From an uncultured Oscillibacter sp. (lineage in GTDB: Bacteria > Bacillota > Clostridia > Oscillospirales > Oscillospiraceae), in NCBI GenBank assembly GCA_905200545.1, contig CAJKKQ010000024.1, positions 1 to 35,743 of the forward strand: a stretch of 35,743 nt of DNA. Reading direction: 5' to 3'. This document shows, one piece after another, positions 8,246 to 16,358 of this stretch (position 1 is its first letter; each line of letters starts with the position of its first letter). The position numbers and the translations under genes were made by a program. The notes beneath the pieces are model-generated. The model made no database searches and was not told the DNA's origin. It was given only the letters and a program-made list of their open reading frames with translations.

Positions 8246-8935
8246 ATGCGTCTGCCGTCCTCCTCTCCCCTGAGGGAGCTGAAGTACGCTTTGTGGTTCC
8301 CGGCCTATCTGCTGGCCTACGCCCTGGCGGAGCATCTGGTCACCACCCGCTACTGGGCCACCGAGCTGCCTGTGGACAACTGCATTCCTTTCAGCCAGTA
8401 CGCCCTGATTCCGTACAGTCTGTGGTATCCACTGCTCATCGGGCTGGGGTTGTACCTGCTGTTCCGGGACAGCGCTTCTTTCCGGCGGTACATGTGCTAT
8501 CTGGCGCTGACCTTTTTCCTCAGCGTGGCCATCTGGCTGCTGGTCCCCAACGGACAGGATCTGCGCCCTCAGATAGAGGAAGGCGATTTTCTGTCCCAGG
8601 TGGTGGTGCAGCTCTACCGGATTGACACCAACACCAATGTCTTCCCCTCCGTCCATGTAGTAGGCGCGGTGGGTGCAGCGCTGGCGGCCTGGAACTGTCC
8701 CCGACTGCGCCGCCGTCCGGCTGTCTGCTGGAGCATTGTAGTGCTGGCGGCAGCTATCTGCCTATCCACACTGTTTCTCAAGCAGCATACCGTGCTGGAC
8801 GTGGCAGGCGGTCTGGTTCTCTCCACCCTGGTGGCAGTCCCTCTCTACCGCCGGTCTCCCGCTTCGGTACCTAAGCGGGCTGCTCCCATGAGCCGCCGGC
8901 GGAACGTCTCCAAAACCTCCCCGGATGCAAACTAA
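8246..8935 (+). CDS. PAP2-superfamily membrane phosphatase
   Basis: The 229-residue protein has about six hydrophobic segments and the type 2 phosphatidic acid phosphatase motifs. PSVH (P134-H137) is the central motif with catalytic-type His137, and S174...H181...D185 (STLFLKQHTVLD) is the third motif. The usual first motif (KxxxxxxRP) is not evident, so the protein may belong to the inositol-phosphorylceramide-synthase-like branch (PAP2_3). It probably works on a lipid phosphate at the membrane. The ATG at 8246 has GAGG (8234-8237) 8 bases upstream; a GTG at 8237 overlaps that site and is rejected. It stands alone between two terminators. I could not define its promoter with confidence. Confidence 0.85.
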   Translation: MRLPSSSPLRELKYALWFPAYLLAYALAEHLVTTRYWATELPVDNCIPFSQYALIPYSLWYPLLIGLGLYLLFRDSASFRRYMCYLALTFFLSVAIWLLVPNGQDLRPQIEEGDFLSQVVVQLYRIDTNTNVFPSVHVVGAVGAALAAWNCPRLRRRPAVCWSIVVLAAAICLSTLFLKQHTVLDVAGGLVLSTLVAVPLYRRSPASVPKRAAPMSRRRNVSKTSPDAN

Positions 8936-8972
8936 AAAAGACCCCGGAACCAGATGGTTCCGGGGTCTTTTT
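8935..8972. terminator. Bidirectional terminator between PAP2 gene and folD
   Basis: A 17-bp stem (8935-8951/8956-8972) has an AGAT loop. Its A- and T-rich ends allow it to work for both convergent genes. The folD stop codon lies at its edge. Confidence 0.88.
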
Positions 8973-9816
8973 ATATGTTGCTTTGGTGGCGTTTGGCTGC
9001 CGTAAGCAGATTGGCCATCAGCATGGCCCGGGTCATGGGGCCCACACCGCCGGGAACCGGCGTGATGTAAGAAACCTTGGGCTCCACGGCATTGTAGTCC
9101 ACATCGCCGCAGAGCTTTCCCTCCGCGTTGCGGTTCATGGCTACATCGATGACCACGGCCCCCTCCTTCACCATATCCGCCGTCACCAAGCCGGTGCGGC
9201 CCACAGCGGAGACCAGGATATCCGCCTCCCGGGTGATGGCTGCCAGATCCGGCGTCCGGGAGTGGCACACCGTCACGGTGCCGTCCGCCTGGGTCAGCAG
9301 CATGGCCATGGGCTTACCCACGATGTTGCTGCGGCCCAGCACCACACACCGCTTGCCCGCCACCGGGATCTCATAGGCGCGCAGCATCTCCATGACGCCG
9401 GCAGGGGTGCAGGGCAGGAAAACCGGCGCACCGATGGACAGCCGTCCCACATTCACCGGATGGAAGCAGTCCACATCCTTCTCCGGGGAGATGGCATTGA
9501 GGATCTGTTCCTCGTTCAGGTGCTTGGGCAGAGGCAGCTGGCAGAGGATGCCGTCCACCGCCTCTTCACTGTTGAGGCGCTCCACCAGTTCCATCAGGGT
9601 CTCCTGGGTGGTGTCGGCAGGGAGCTTGTACTCAAAGCTGAGGAAGCCACACTCCGCGCAGTCCTTTTCCTTTCCGGTGACATAGACCCGGGACGCCGGG
9701 TCGTCACCCACCAGGATCACCGCCAGGCCGGGTTTGCGCCGCAGCCCCTGGGCTCCCTCCGCCGCCCGGGCCTTTACCTGGGCCGCCAATGCCTTCCCGT
9801 CAATGCGTGTCGCCAT
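8971..9816 (-). CDS. folD: Methylenetetrahydrofolate dehydrogenase/cyclohydrolase FolD
   Basis: The 281-residue protein interconverts 5,10-methylene-THF, methenyl-THF and 10-formyl-THF. The catalytic segment SRVYVTGKEKDC carries the conserved Tyr and Lys, and QLPLPKH and DVDCFHP form the folate site. GRSNIVGKP and the C-terminal PVPGGVGPMT are family signatures. The frame is open upstream, but those codons lie within lgt. The ATG at 9814-9816 starts the conserved MATRIDGKAL with GGAGG 9 bases away, and it overlaps the end of lgt by 17 bases. It is the last gene of the yfmF-yfmH-lgt-folD transcript. Confidence 0.96.
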   Translation of the reverse strand: MATRIDGKALAAQVKARAAEGAQGLRRKPGLAVILVGDDPASRVYVTGKEKDCAECGFLSFEYKLPADTTQETLMELVERLNSEEAVDGILCQLPLPKHLNEEQILNAISPEKDVDCFHPVNVGRLSIGAPVFLPCTPAGVMEMLRAYEIPVAGKRCVVLGRSNIVGKPMAMLLTQADGTVTVCHSRTPDLAAITREADILVSAVGRTGLVTADMVKEGAVVIDVAMNRNAEGKLCGDVDYNAVEPKVSYITPVPGGVGPMTRAMLMANLLTAAKRHQSNI

Positions 9817-10846
9817 GGGTCTGTTCCTCCTTTTCCGTCTCTGCTTCCTTCTTCTCCTCCTGTTGGGGTCCCTGCGGGATATTCTCTCCGGCAGCCTCCT
9901 CCGTCCGAACGGCATCCGCCGCGGCGCTCTCCGGCAGTACCTCTGCCTCCGCCGCGGCAGCCGCCCGGGCAGCCACCTGATTTACCAGCAGTTCCTCTCG
10001 ATTATGGTGCTTGATGCGAATGTTGTAAAAGAGCATTACGGCAGACACCAGCACCATCACCATGCTCAAAGCCTGGGAGACCCGGATGGGCTCGCCGAAG
10101 ATGGTCCAGTCAAACAGATACAGGCTGTCGGTCCGCAGCCCCTCGATCCAGGCCCGTCCCAGGCCGTACCACAGGAAGTAGAACCAGGTGTTCTCCCCGT
10201 CGAACCGGCGCCCCTTGGCGACAACGAACAAAATCAGCAGCAGCCCGATGAGGTTCCACATGCTCTCATAGAAGAAGGTGGGGTGCACCTCGATGGACTG
10301 ATAGGAGCTCACCCACAGTCGCATCCGCCAGGGCAGATCCGTGACGGCACCGAAGGCCTCCCGGTTGATGAAATTGGCCCAGCGTCCGATGCACTGGCCC
10401 AGCAGCAGTCCCATGACGCAAAGGTCCGTCATGGCCCCCAGCTTGATCTTCTTGTGCCGGGTGTAGAAAAACGCCACCAGGAATCCGGCGATGACGGCGC
10501 CGTAAATGGCCAGGCCGCCGTCCCACACAGCGATCATCTCTTTCCAGTTGAAGCTGCCGTCGCTGTTGCGGTACAGATCCAGATAGAAGATCACGTAGTA
10601 CAGCCGGGCGCCGATGATGCAGCTGGGCACCGCCCAAAGCACCATATCCAGGACGTTATCCTCGGTAAGTCCGTAGCGCTTGGCCTGCTTCATGCAAAGC
10701 AGCAGTCCCGCCAGCATGGCCACGGCCAGGATGATCCCGTACCAGTAAATTCCGTGGCCGATGTGGATGGCGATGGGATCGGGGTTGAATTCCCAGTCAC
10801 CGAACAGGCCGGGAAAACTGATGGGCATATCCTTCAATGCAGTCAA
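9800..10846 (-). CDS. lgt: Prolipoprotein diacylglyceryl transferase
   Basis: The 348-residue membrane enzyme attaches diacylglycerol to the lipobox cysteine of prolipoproteins; two lipoproteins in this window would be clients. Landmarks are IYWYGIILAVAML early on, WDGGLAIYGAVIAG, and the Lgt signature GQCIGRWANFINREAFG with its invariant Arg and Asn. The final 70 or so residues are a charged Ala/Glu-rich tail beyond the usual core (EEKKEAETEKEEQ). The start is TTG at 10844-10846, with AAAGGAAG 7 bases upstream; the next ATG (10826-10828) has no properly spaced site. It lies 29 bases after yfmH. Confidence 0.95.
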   Translation of the reverse strand: MTALKDMPISFPGLFGDWEFNPDPIAIHIGHGIYWYGIILAVAMLAGLLLCMKQAKRYGLTEDNVLDMVLWAVPSCIIGARLYYVIFYLDLYRNSDGSFNWKEMIAVWDGGLAIYGAVIAGFLVAFFYTRHKKIKLGAMTDLCVMGLLLGQCIGRWANFINREAFGAVTDLPWRMRLWVSSYQSIEVHPTFFYESMWNLIGLLLILFVVAKGRRFDGENTWFYFLWYGLGRAWIEGLRTDSLYLFDWTIFGEPIRVSQALSMVMVLVSAVMLFYNIRIKHHNREELLVNQVAARAAAAAEAEVLPESAAADAVRTEEAAGENIPQGPQQEEKKEAETEKEEQTHGDTH

Positions 10847-10875
10847 AGGGGCACTTCCTTTCTCTCTTTCGGGGG

Positions 10876-12147
10876 TCAGTCTTCTTTGGGCACGATCTCG
10901 CTGAGGACCGCCCGGTCCGCCGTAAGATTATCCCGCAGGAACGCCGCGATATCCTCTTTGGTGATGGAGTCAAAAGCCTGGGGGAACCGGAAGGGGTCAT
11001 AGCCGTGGAAATATCCCTCCGTCAGGGACACGGCGATATTCTCAAAGGAGTTGAGTCCCCGGAGGTTCTCACCAAAGGCCGCCCGGCGCACCCGCTGATA
11101 GAAGGCCTCGTCCACGCCCTCCGCTGCCAGGCGCTCCGCCTCCTTCTGGATCTCCGCCGCCACAGCCCGGGCGTCCTTGCTGTCGCCTCCGGCGTACAGA
11201 TAGGCGACACCGGGCATCATCTCGAAGGCCCCGCCGAAGCTGGTGTTGATAAGGCCCTGGTCATAGAGGCGCAGGTACAGCGGGCTGGAATTGCCCAGCA
11301 GGATGTCGCAGGCCATGTCGCCGATGACCGTAGCGCGCAGATAGGCCTCTCCCTCCTCCGCCGGGGCGCACTTGTAGCCGGTGAGGAACTGGGGCGTGGC
11401 CACCTCCATGGCCATCCGGGTCTCTTTTTGGGCAACTTCCGCCGGCTCCTCCCCGTAGTCCCGGGGGATCACCGGACCGCCCTCCCGGGGCAAAATGGCC
11501 TGAGCGATCTCACTGATACGGACGGGATCCACATTGCCCACCACCGTCAAAATCATGTTGGAGGGGGTGTAGAAGGCCTTGTGGCAGTCGTAAAGGGTCT
11601 GGGCAGTGATGTGGGAGATGCTCTCCACCGTGCCCGCGATGGAGGTGCGGGCGGCATGGCGGCTGTAGAGGGCCTGCATCATGCGGGTATAGAGCTGCCA
11701 GTCGGGGTTATCCTCGATCATGCGGATCTCCTGGCCGATGATGCCCTGCTCCTTGGCCACGCTTTCGTCGGCGAAATAGGGCACAGACACAAAGGAGAGC
11801 AGGATCTTCAGATTCTCCTCAAACCGCTCCGTGGAGGAGAAGTAGTAGCCGGTCATGGCGTTGGAGGTGAAGGCATTGGGCTCCGCGCCGTTTTGGGCCA
11901 ACTCCTGGAGGGCGTTGCCCTCCTTGGTGTCGAACATCTTGTGCTCCAGATAGTGGGCGATACCGGCAGGGGTGTCCAGCCACTTGCCCTCCAGCTGGAA
12001 GCGGGTATCCATGCCGCCGTAGCGGGTAGCGAAGAACGCGTAGCTCTCGGCGTGCTCCGGCTTGGGCACCACGCAAAGCTGCAAGCCGTTGGGCAGCTTT
12101 TCCCGGTAAACGGACTCCCCGATGCGCTGATAGAAGGTCTCTTTCAT
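10876..12147 (-). CDS. yfmH: M16-family zinc peptidase YfmH
   Basis: The 423-residue protein carries the inverted zinc motif HYLEH (H65, E68, H69), with the downstream acidic EQGIIGQEI segment (E133/E140) that supplies the third ligand in M16 peptidases. It is the active partner of the YfmF/YfmH pair (B. subtilis YmfF/YmfH), which resembles the paired subunits of mitochondrial processing peptidase. NCBI names the family for an association with EF-P modification; the native substrate is not settled. The start overlaps the yfmF stop in ATGA (12144-12147). lgt follows. Confidence 0.92.
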   Translation of the reverse strand: MKETFYQRIGESVYREKLPNGLQLCVVPKPEHAESYAFFATRYGGMDTRFQLEGKWLDTPAGIAHYLEHKMFDTKEGNALQELAQNGAEPNAFTSNAMTGYYFSSTERFEENLKILLSFVSVPYFADESVAKEQGIIGQEIRMIEDNPDWQLYTRMMQALYSRHAARTSIAGTVESISHITAQTLYDCHKAFYTPSNMILTVVGNVDPVRISEIAQAILPREGGPVIPRDYGEEPAEVAQKETRMAMEVATPQFLTGYKCAPAEEGEAYLRATVIGDMACDILLGNSSPLYLRLYDQGLINTSFGGAFEMMPGVAYLYAGGDSKDARAVAAEIQKEAERLAAEGVDEAFYQRVRRAAFGENLRGLNSFENIAVSLTEGYFHGYDPFRFPQAFDSITKEDIAAFLRDNLTADRAVLSEIVPKED

Positions 12148-13412
12148 TGGGCGTCCTCCTTCCCCTTGAGGAAATAGACCGTATCCAGAGAGACGGTCTC
12201 CATGGCCTGGAAGATCCGCTTGGCCGGGACTTCCCGGACGGCCCGGGCCAGGATCTCCGGGGTCTCCTCCTGTCCGGTGGCGGCCTGTCCCAGATAGAAG
12301 TTCTCCAGGCTGCCCTGAGAATCCCCCATGGCGGCGTAGGCATTGAGCAGCACGCTGCGGGCACCGGAGAGCTCCCAGTCCTCCAGACGGCCCGCCGCCA
12401 CCTCCTGCAGCTGCAAAAGGATCTCGTCGTAAGCCTTCTGGAAATTCTCGAACTCAATGCCGGAGGAAACGGTGATGATCCCCTTCTGGCGGTGATAGGT
12501 GGAGGAGGCGAAGTAGCACAATGACAGCTTTTCCCGGACGTTCAAAAACAGCCGGGAGTTGCTGGATCCGCCGAAGAGGGTGTTGCCCACCAACAGTGCG
12601 GGGGTATCGTCACTGCCGCAGGTAAAGCCCATTCCCAGCTTTCCCTGGGTCACATCCATATTCTCCACCACAGTGCGCACCTCCGCCGGCGCCTGATGGG
12701 GCCGGGCCAGGGCGATCTCCCGGATACCGTCCCGGGGCAGGGTGGAAAAGGCCGAGCGCAGGGCGTCCTCCACCCGGGCTCTGGGGGCGCTGCCGCTGTA
12801 GATGAGCTCCAGTTGGGCGGTAGAGATCAGCTCCCCATACAGGGCGTGGAGCTTTTGCAGGGAGAGGCGCTGGGCGGAGCGCTCGTCGCCCAGGCGGCTG
12901 ATGCCATAGGGCTCCCCGGCGCACATCTCCTGCAAAAGGCGCAAAGAGGCATAGTCCCGCTTGTCGTTGACGATGCTGCGGATGGCGTCGGTGAGGTTGG
13001 TTTTCTCCGTTTCAAAGTAGGAAGGAACGAACCGGCCCCGCTCCGTCACAGGATTGCACACCAGCTCTCCCAAGAGCTCCGCCACCGGCTCCAGCAGCCG
13101 CTCCCCGCCGGGGACAAAGCTGTCGTCAATAAAGCTGGCCACGAAGCCAATGCATTGATTTTCTCCCTTTTTGCGCACGGTATAGTCCACCTTGGCACCG
13201 TAGAGCAGATCCAGCTGCTGTGACAAGGCCCCCAGATCCGGCCACCGGACGGTGCCCCGCCGCAGTACGGCAGGCAGCAGGGCGAAGGCGGAAGCGGACT
13301 CCGCCTTGATGGGGGTGACGAACTGAGCGGAGAGGAGACTGGTCTTGAACTTATGGGCCGGCAGGTAGGTGAGGTATACTCCCTCGGCCAGCTTGGTTCT
13401 GGTCATTTCCAC
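12144..13412 (-). CDS. yfmF: M16-like non-catalytic partner YfmF
   Basis: The 422-residue protein has the M16 two-lobe fold pattern (SLSLQKLHALYGELI, VREKLSLCYFASSTY) but no HxxEH. Where the motif should be it reads ALLPAVLRRGTVRW, so it is probably the inactive subunit of a YfmF-YfmH heterodimer. The start is GTG at 13410-13412, with AAAGGAG 8 bases upstream; an ATG two codons later is the alternative. It is the first gene of a four-gene operon and has a near-consensus promoter about 40 bases upstream. Confidence 0.9.
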   Translation of the reverse strand: MEMTRTKLAEGVYLTYLPAHKFKTSLLSAQFVTPIKAESASAFALLPAVLRRGTVRWPDLGALSQQLDLLYGAKVDYTVRKKGENQCIGFVASFIDDSFVPGGERLLEPVAELLGELVCNPVTERGRFVPSYFETEKTNLTDAIRSIVNDKRDYASLRLLQEMCAGEPYGISRLGDERSAQRLSLQKLHALYGELISTAQLELIYSGSAPRARVEDALRSAFSTLPRDGIREIALARPHQAPAEVRTVVENMDVTQGKLGMGFTCGSDDTPALLVGNTLFGGSSNSRLFLNVREKLSLCYFASSTYHRQKGIITVSSGIEFENFQKAYDEILLQLQEVAAGRLEDWELSGARSVLLNAYAAMGDSQGSLENFYLGQAATGQEETPEILARAVREVPAKRIFQAMETVSLDTVYFLKGKEDAQ

Positions 13413-13451
13413 GCTTTCAACTCCTTTGCGGCAATTTGCACGTAGGGTATT

Positions 13452-13480
13452 ATTATACCTGATTTTACCGCATAATTCAA
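13452..13480 (-). promoter_or_regulatory. Promoter of yfmF-yfmH-lgt-folD
   Basis: Reading the minus strand: TTGAAT (13475-13480), 17-bp spacer, TATAAT (13452-13457). The -35 box overlaps the last codons and stop of the dipeptidase gene upstream. Confidence 0.85.
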
Positions 13481-14478
13481 ACTATTTTCCTGTCTGACAG
13501 TTTTGTGGGCGTTTGGGCCCTCATAAAGCGCAGGAAATTGTCCCGTGCGATGCCCTCCCGCTCCGCCTCAGACATCCCCAACTTTTCCAGGCAGCGGAGA
13601 AATACCCCCGCCTGCCCGGCATCCTCGATGCCGGCAGCGGACTCGTTTCCCGGCCCCATAAAGTGGCAGAAGTCAAAGCCGCAGATCACATGTTCCGGCC
13701 CCATCACCTCCGCCATATGGGCGGCGTGGAGCGCCAGGGTCTCCACCGTCTGCTGCCGCGCCTCCCGGTTGACGAAGCCGTGAAAGGAGTTGACTCCCAC
13801 CACACCACCGCAGTCCCGGATGGCCCGCAGCTGCTCATCCGTCAGGTTCCGGGGTACGTCGCACAGCGCCGCGCAGTTGGAATGGGATGCGATCACCGCT
13901 CCCTCCGCCGCCTCCAGGGCATCCCAGAAGCCCCGGCGGTTCAGGTGGGAGACATCCAGGATCATCCCCCGCTCCCGCATCCGCCGTACCGCCTGGTGTC
14001 CCAGATCTGTGAGCCCCCGGTCCGGGTCGCACCCGGCTCCGGCGGCCAGGGCGTTTTCCCCGTTCCAGGTAAGCATCCCCAGCCGCACGCCGAAGTCCGC
14101 GTAGCGGTCGATGCCCTCCAGGTCTATTCCGATGGCGTCCATCCCCTCCACCGCCAGAAAGGCGTACAACTTTCCTACCGTCCGGGCCGCCCGGGCCTCA
14201 CCAGCGGTGCGCACCACCGCCAGAGAGGTGCACTCCGCGAACTCCGCCCGGGCCGCCTCACACATGATTTCCGTGCGCCCTGCGGCGCTCTCCGCTCCGG
14301 GAACTCTCTCCCAGAACGTCTCCCCGTGACCTCGATCCGTCCACAATGCCAGTACCATACCTTCCACGCCGCCCCGGCGCAGCCGCGCCAGATGACAGCG
14401 CTCCAGCACCCGCTTCTCCCCCAAAAGGCGGCGGCGGGTCACATCGTAGAGAAGATCCGAATGGGCATCCAAAATCAT
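13477..14478 (-). CDS. M19 membrane-dipeptidase-family protein
   Basis: The 333-residue TIM-barrel metallohydrolase resembles renal dipeptidase. Metal ligands appear in order: H6-x-D8 (DAHSD), bridging Glu E111 (FLAVEG), H178 (LDVSH), H199 (SHSN) and D269 (GFDF). The family cleaves dipeptides, including some with a D-residue. There is no signal peptide, so it should act in the cytoplasm. The ATG at 14476-14478 follows AAGGAGG by 6 bases; upstream in-frame codons run into the terminator hairpin. The gene sits directly after that hairpin, downstream of the DUF819 membrane protein, which suggests uptake and cleavage of peptides as one unit. Confidence 0.88.
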   Translation of the reverse strand: MILDAHSDLLYDVTRRRLLGEKRVLERCHLARLRRGGVEGMVLALWTDRGHGETFWERVPGAESAAGRTEIMCEAARAEFAECTSLAVVRTAGEARAARTVGKLYAFLAVEGMDAIGIDLEGIDRYADFGVRLGMLTWNGENALAAGAGCDPDRGLTDLGHQAVRRMRERGMILDVSHLNRRGFWDALEAAEGAVIASHSNCAALCDVPRNLTDEQLRAIRDCGGVVGVNSFHGFVNREARQQTVETLALHAAHMAEVMGPEHVICGFDFCHFMGPGNESAAGIEDAGQAGVFLRCLEKLGMSEAEREGIARDNFLRFMRAQTPTKLSDRKIV

Positions 14479-14494
14479 AGTCGTCCTCCTTGCA

Positions 14495-14530
14495 AAAATC
14501 CGGCGCCCCATGCCGGGTGCGCCGGATTTT
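14495..14530 (-). terminator. Terminator between DUF819 gene and dipeptidase
   Basis: A 12-bp stem (14495-14506/14519-14530, arm aaaatccggcgc) has a 12-base loop that can pair a little further. On the minus strand it ends in ATTTTT. It lies immediately before the dipeptidase ribosome site, so dipeptidase expression may rely on readthrough. Confidence 0.75.
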
Positions 14531-14538
14531 GTTGTGGT

Positions 14539-15780
14539 TCAGGCCCCCAGCACAGTACCCACCAGGATCCCCAGATAGGTGCCGATGACATAGCCGAAGG
14601 TACCCACCAGCATCACCGGCCCCACCAGGGCACTCCACCCTTGGGAGATGGCCATGCCCGCCGCAGTGGTGGGACCGCCGATGTTGGCGTTGGAGGCCAG
14701 GATGATGTCCTCCAGGTCGAAGTGCAGGAGTTTGCCTCCCACGAAGCAAAAGAGCATGTTCACCACCACCATGATGCCGGTAAAAGCCAGCAGCAGCGGT
14801 GTCTCCGTCAAGATCTTGCTGACGGAGGCGGGCACGCCGATGACGAACAGGAACAGATAGATGAGATAGGTGCCGATCTCCTGGGAACCGTGGAGCTTTG
14901 CCACCTGCTTTTCGCCCCAGGTGGCCACCGCCATGGCCACGGTGGTGATCCACACATATTCACTGCCGAAGAAGGTGTTGAGCATATGAAGCACCACGCC
15001 GGTATCCGGAATCAGGGCACTCACCAGAGCGGAGATACACTTGGCCGCCCACACCACCGCCACGGAGTACGCGAAGTTGAACGCAATGTCCTTCAGGGAG
15101 ATATCCTTGCGGCTCCAGTAGGCCGCCGCCTGGGTCCGTGCTCCCTCCCGGTCCCCTCCGGCCTCCACGGCATCGATGTGGGGATGGGTGTAGCGGCTGC
15201 GGAAGAACTTCAGCCCCGCGAAAATCAGCAGGGCAAAGAAGTAGAGGGCCATCAGCAGATTGTCCGCCACGGTGGCAGAGGCCTTGATCTCCCCCACGTC
15301 AAATTCCAGCGCCAGAGCGGCGAAGTTGACGCCGCCGCCGATGTAGGACCCGGTCATCATGGCCGCCACGCCGGAAAGCCCCGGGATGTACCGGTTCAGA
15401 AGGCCGTAGGCCAGGAAGGCGCCCGCCACGGTCCCGGCGGAGCCGATGAGGAAAATCACCATCATCCTCCCCGTCTCCCGCCAGATCTTCTTCATGTTGC
15501 ATTGCAAAAGCAGCAAAGGGATCCCCATGGGCACCGCGAAATTCCACACGATATCATCATAGAGGACGCAGCTGTTAGGGATGATGGCCAGGTTCGAGGC
15601 AGCCAGGGCCACCAGCAGGGCGATGAGGGCCCCGGAGACCTTGGACGCCCAGGCATAGCGCTGCTCCAGCCACACGGCCAGAGCCACCGTGACGCACATG
15701 AGGGCCAGCAGTGCCCAGGTGTCGTCCTCCGCCACCAGGGTGGGCCGTCCCAGCCACCCCGTAAACAGTTCCGTCAGCAT
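14539..15780 (-). CDS. DUF819-family multi-spanning membrane protein
   Basis: The 413-residue protein has about ten to twelve hydrophobic segments. Family features are the early SNLAIIPNSCVLYDDIVWNF segment, the SYIGGGVNFAAL motif and the related NANIGGPTTAAGMA near the end, which look like an inverted repeat of two transporter halves. The family (B. subtilis YjcL) is of unknown function and is presumed to be a transporter. The ATG at 15778-15780 has AAAGGAAG upstream; earlier in-frame codons lie in the promoter region. The M19 dipeptidase follows, so a peptide or amino-acid substrate is a reasonable guess. Confidence 0.85.
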   Translation of the reverse strand: MLTELFTGWLGRPTLVAEDDTWALLALMCVTVALAVWLEQRYAWASKVSGALIALLVALAASNLAIIPNSCVLYDDIVWNFAVPMGIPLLLLQCNMKKIWRETGRMMVIFLIGSAGTVAGAFLAYGLLNRYIPGLSGVAAMMTGSYIGGGVNFAALALEFDVGEIKASATVADNLLMALYFFALLIFAGLKFFRSRYTHPHIDAVEAGGDREGARTQAAAYWSRKDISLKDIAFNFAYSVAVVWAAKCISALVSALIPDTGVVLHMLNTFFGSEYVWITTVAMAVATWGEKQVAKLHGSQEIGTYLIYLFLFVIGVPASVSKILTETPLLLAFTGIMVVVNMLFCFVGGKLLHFDLEDIILASNANIGGPTTAAGMAISQGWSALVGPVMLVGTFGYVIGTYLGILVGTVLGA

Positions 15781-15824
15781 TGTATTCCGCTTCCTTTCCG
15801 TATAACACACACAACGATAGGGCC

Positions 15825-15852
15825 AGTATACCAGATTATCCCGCACGCGCAA
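15825..15852 (-). promoter_or_regulatory. Probable promoter of the DUF819 gene
   Basis: Minus strand: TTGCGC (15847-15852), 16-bp spacer ending TGG, TATACT (15825-15830). Confidence 0.6.
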
Positions 15853-15890
15853 AGGGCGCGGGCCAAATTTTCCGAAAAAACAGGCCCGAA

Positions 15891-15911
15891 GCGGGAATTT
15901 TCCCGCATTTT
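15891..15911. other. Hairpin followed by T5 between divergent promoters
   Basis: A perfect 7-bp stem (15891-15897/15900-15906, arm gcgggaa) has a 2-base loop and ends in ATTTTT. No plus-strand gene precedes it. It may insulate the ylxM promoter from antisense reading or act as a binding site. Confidence 0.4.
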
Positions 15912-15915
15912 TCCC

Positions 15916-15944
15916 TTGACTTTTCTCCCACTTTCCTGTAAACT
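15916..15944 (+). promoter_or_regulatory. Promoter of ylxM-ffh-rpsP-khpA
   Basis: TTGACT (15916-15921), 17-bp spacer, TAAACT (15939-15944). Transcription would begin near 15951, with a short leader to the ATG at 15990. Confidence 0.75.
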
Positions 15945-15953
15945 AATTCTCGT

Positions 15954-15975
15954 TGTAAAGCGGTCGTACTTTACA
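15954..15975 (+). promoter_or_regulatory. Dyad at the 5' end of the ylxM transcript
   Basis: TGTAAAG (15954-15960), 8 bases, then CTTTACA (15969-15975). In RNA it is a hairpin within a few bases of the predicted start; in DNA it is a perfect operator-like dyad. Confidence 0.5.
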
Positions 15976-15989
15976 GAAAGGGGCGCCTC

Positions 15990-16355
15990 ATGAAAAATCA
16001 GACCTATCGCATGACCATGCTGTACGATTTTTACGGGGAACTCCTGACGGATCGGCAGAAGGAGTTCTTCGACCTCTATTATAATGAAGACCTCTCTCTT
16101 GCGGAGATCGCGGAAAACGCGGGTATCTCCCGCCAGGGCGTCCGGGACGTCATCGTCCGGGCGGAGGGCGTCATGCAGGAGATTGAGGACAAGACCGGCC
16201 TGATCCGCCGGTTCGAGCAGGTGCGGGGCCATCTGGACGCCATCGAGCAGGCCGCCGCGGAAATCAAAACCATCAACTACCGGCAGTATGAGGACGCCCG
16301 GCTCACGGAGCTGGCAGACCTCATCCGGGCGGAAGCCTCTGCGCTGAAGGAATGA
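15990..16355 (+). CDS. ylxM: SRP-associated regulator YlxM
   Basis: The 121-residue UPF0122 protein has a sigma-factor-like helix-turn-helix: LTDRQKEFFDLYYNEDLSLAEIA, then ISRQGVRDVIVRAE. YlxM is known in Bacillota as a partner or regulator of the signal recognition particle and is nearly always encoded just before ffh, as here (3-base gap). The ATG at 15990 follows AAAGGGG. The conserved N-terminal MTMLYDFYGELLTDRQ begins a few residues in, as normal. Confidence 0.93.
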   Translation: MKNQTYRMTMLYDFYGELLTDRQKEFFDLYYNEDLSLAEIAENAGISRQGVRDVIVRAEGVMQEIEDKTGLIRRFEQVRGHLDAIEQAAAEIKTINYRQYEDARLTELADLIRAEASALKE

Positions 16356-16358
16356 TCT

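Noticed and set aside
13513..15993. An 826-codon plus-strand open frame opposite the dipeptidase and DUF819 genes
   Set aside because: Low-complexity Pro/His/Gln/Arg composition and strict antisense placement to two well-supported genes.
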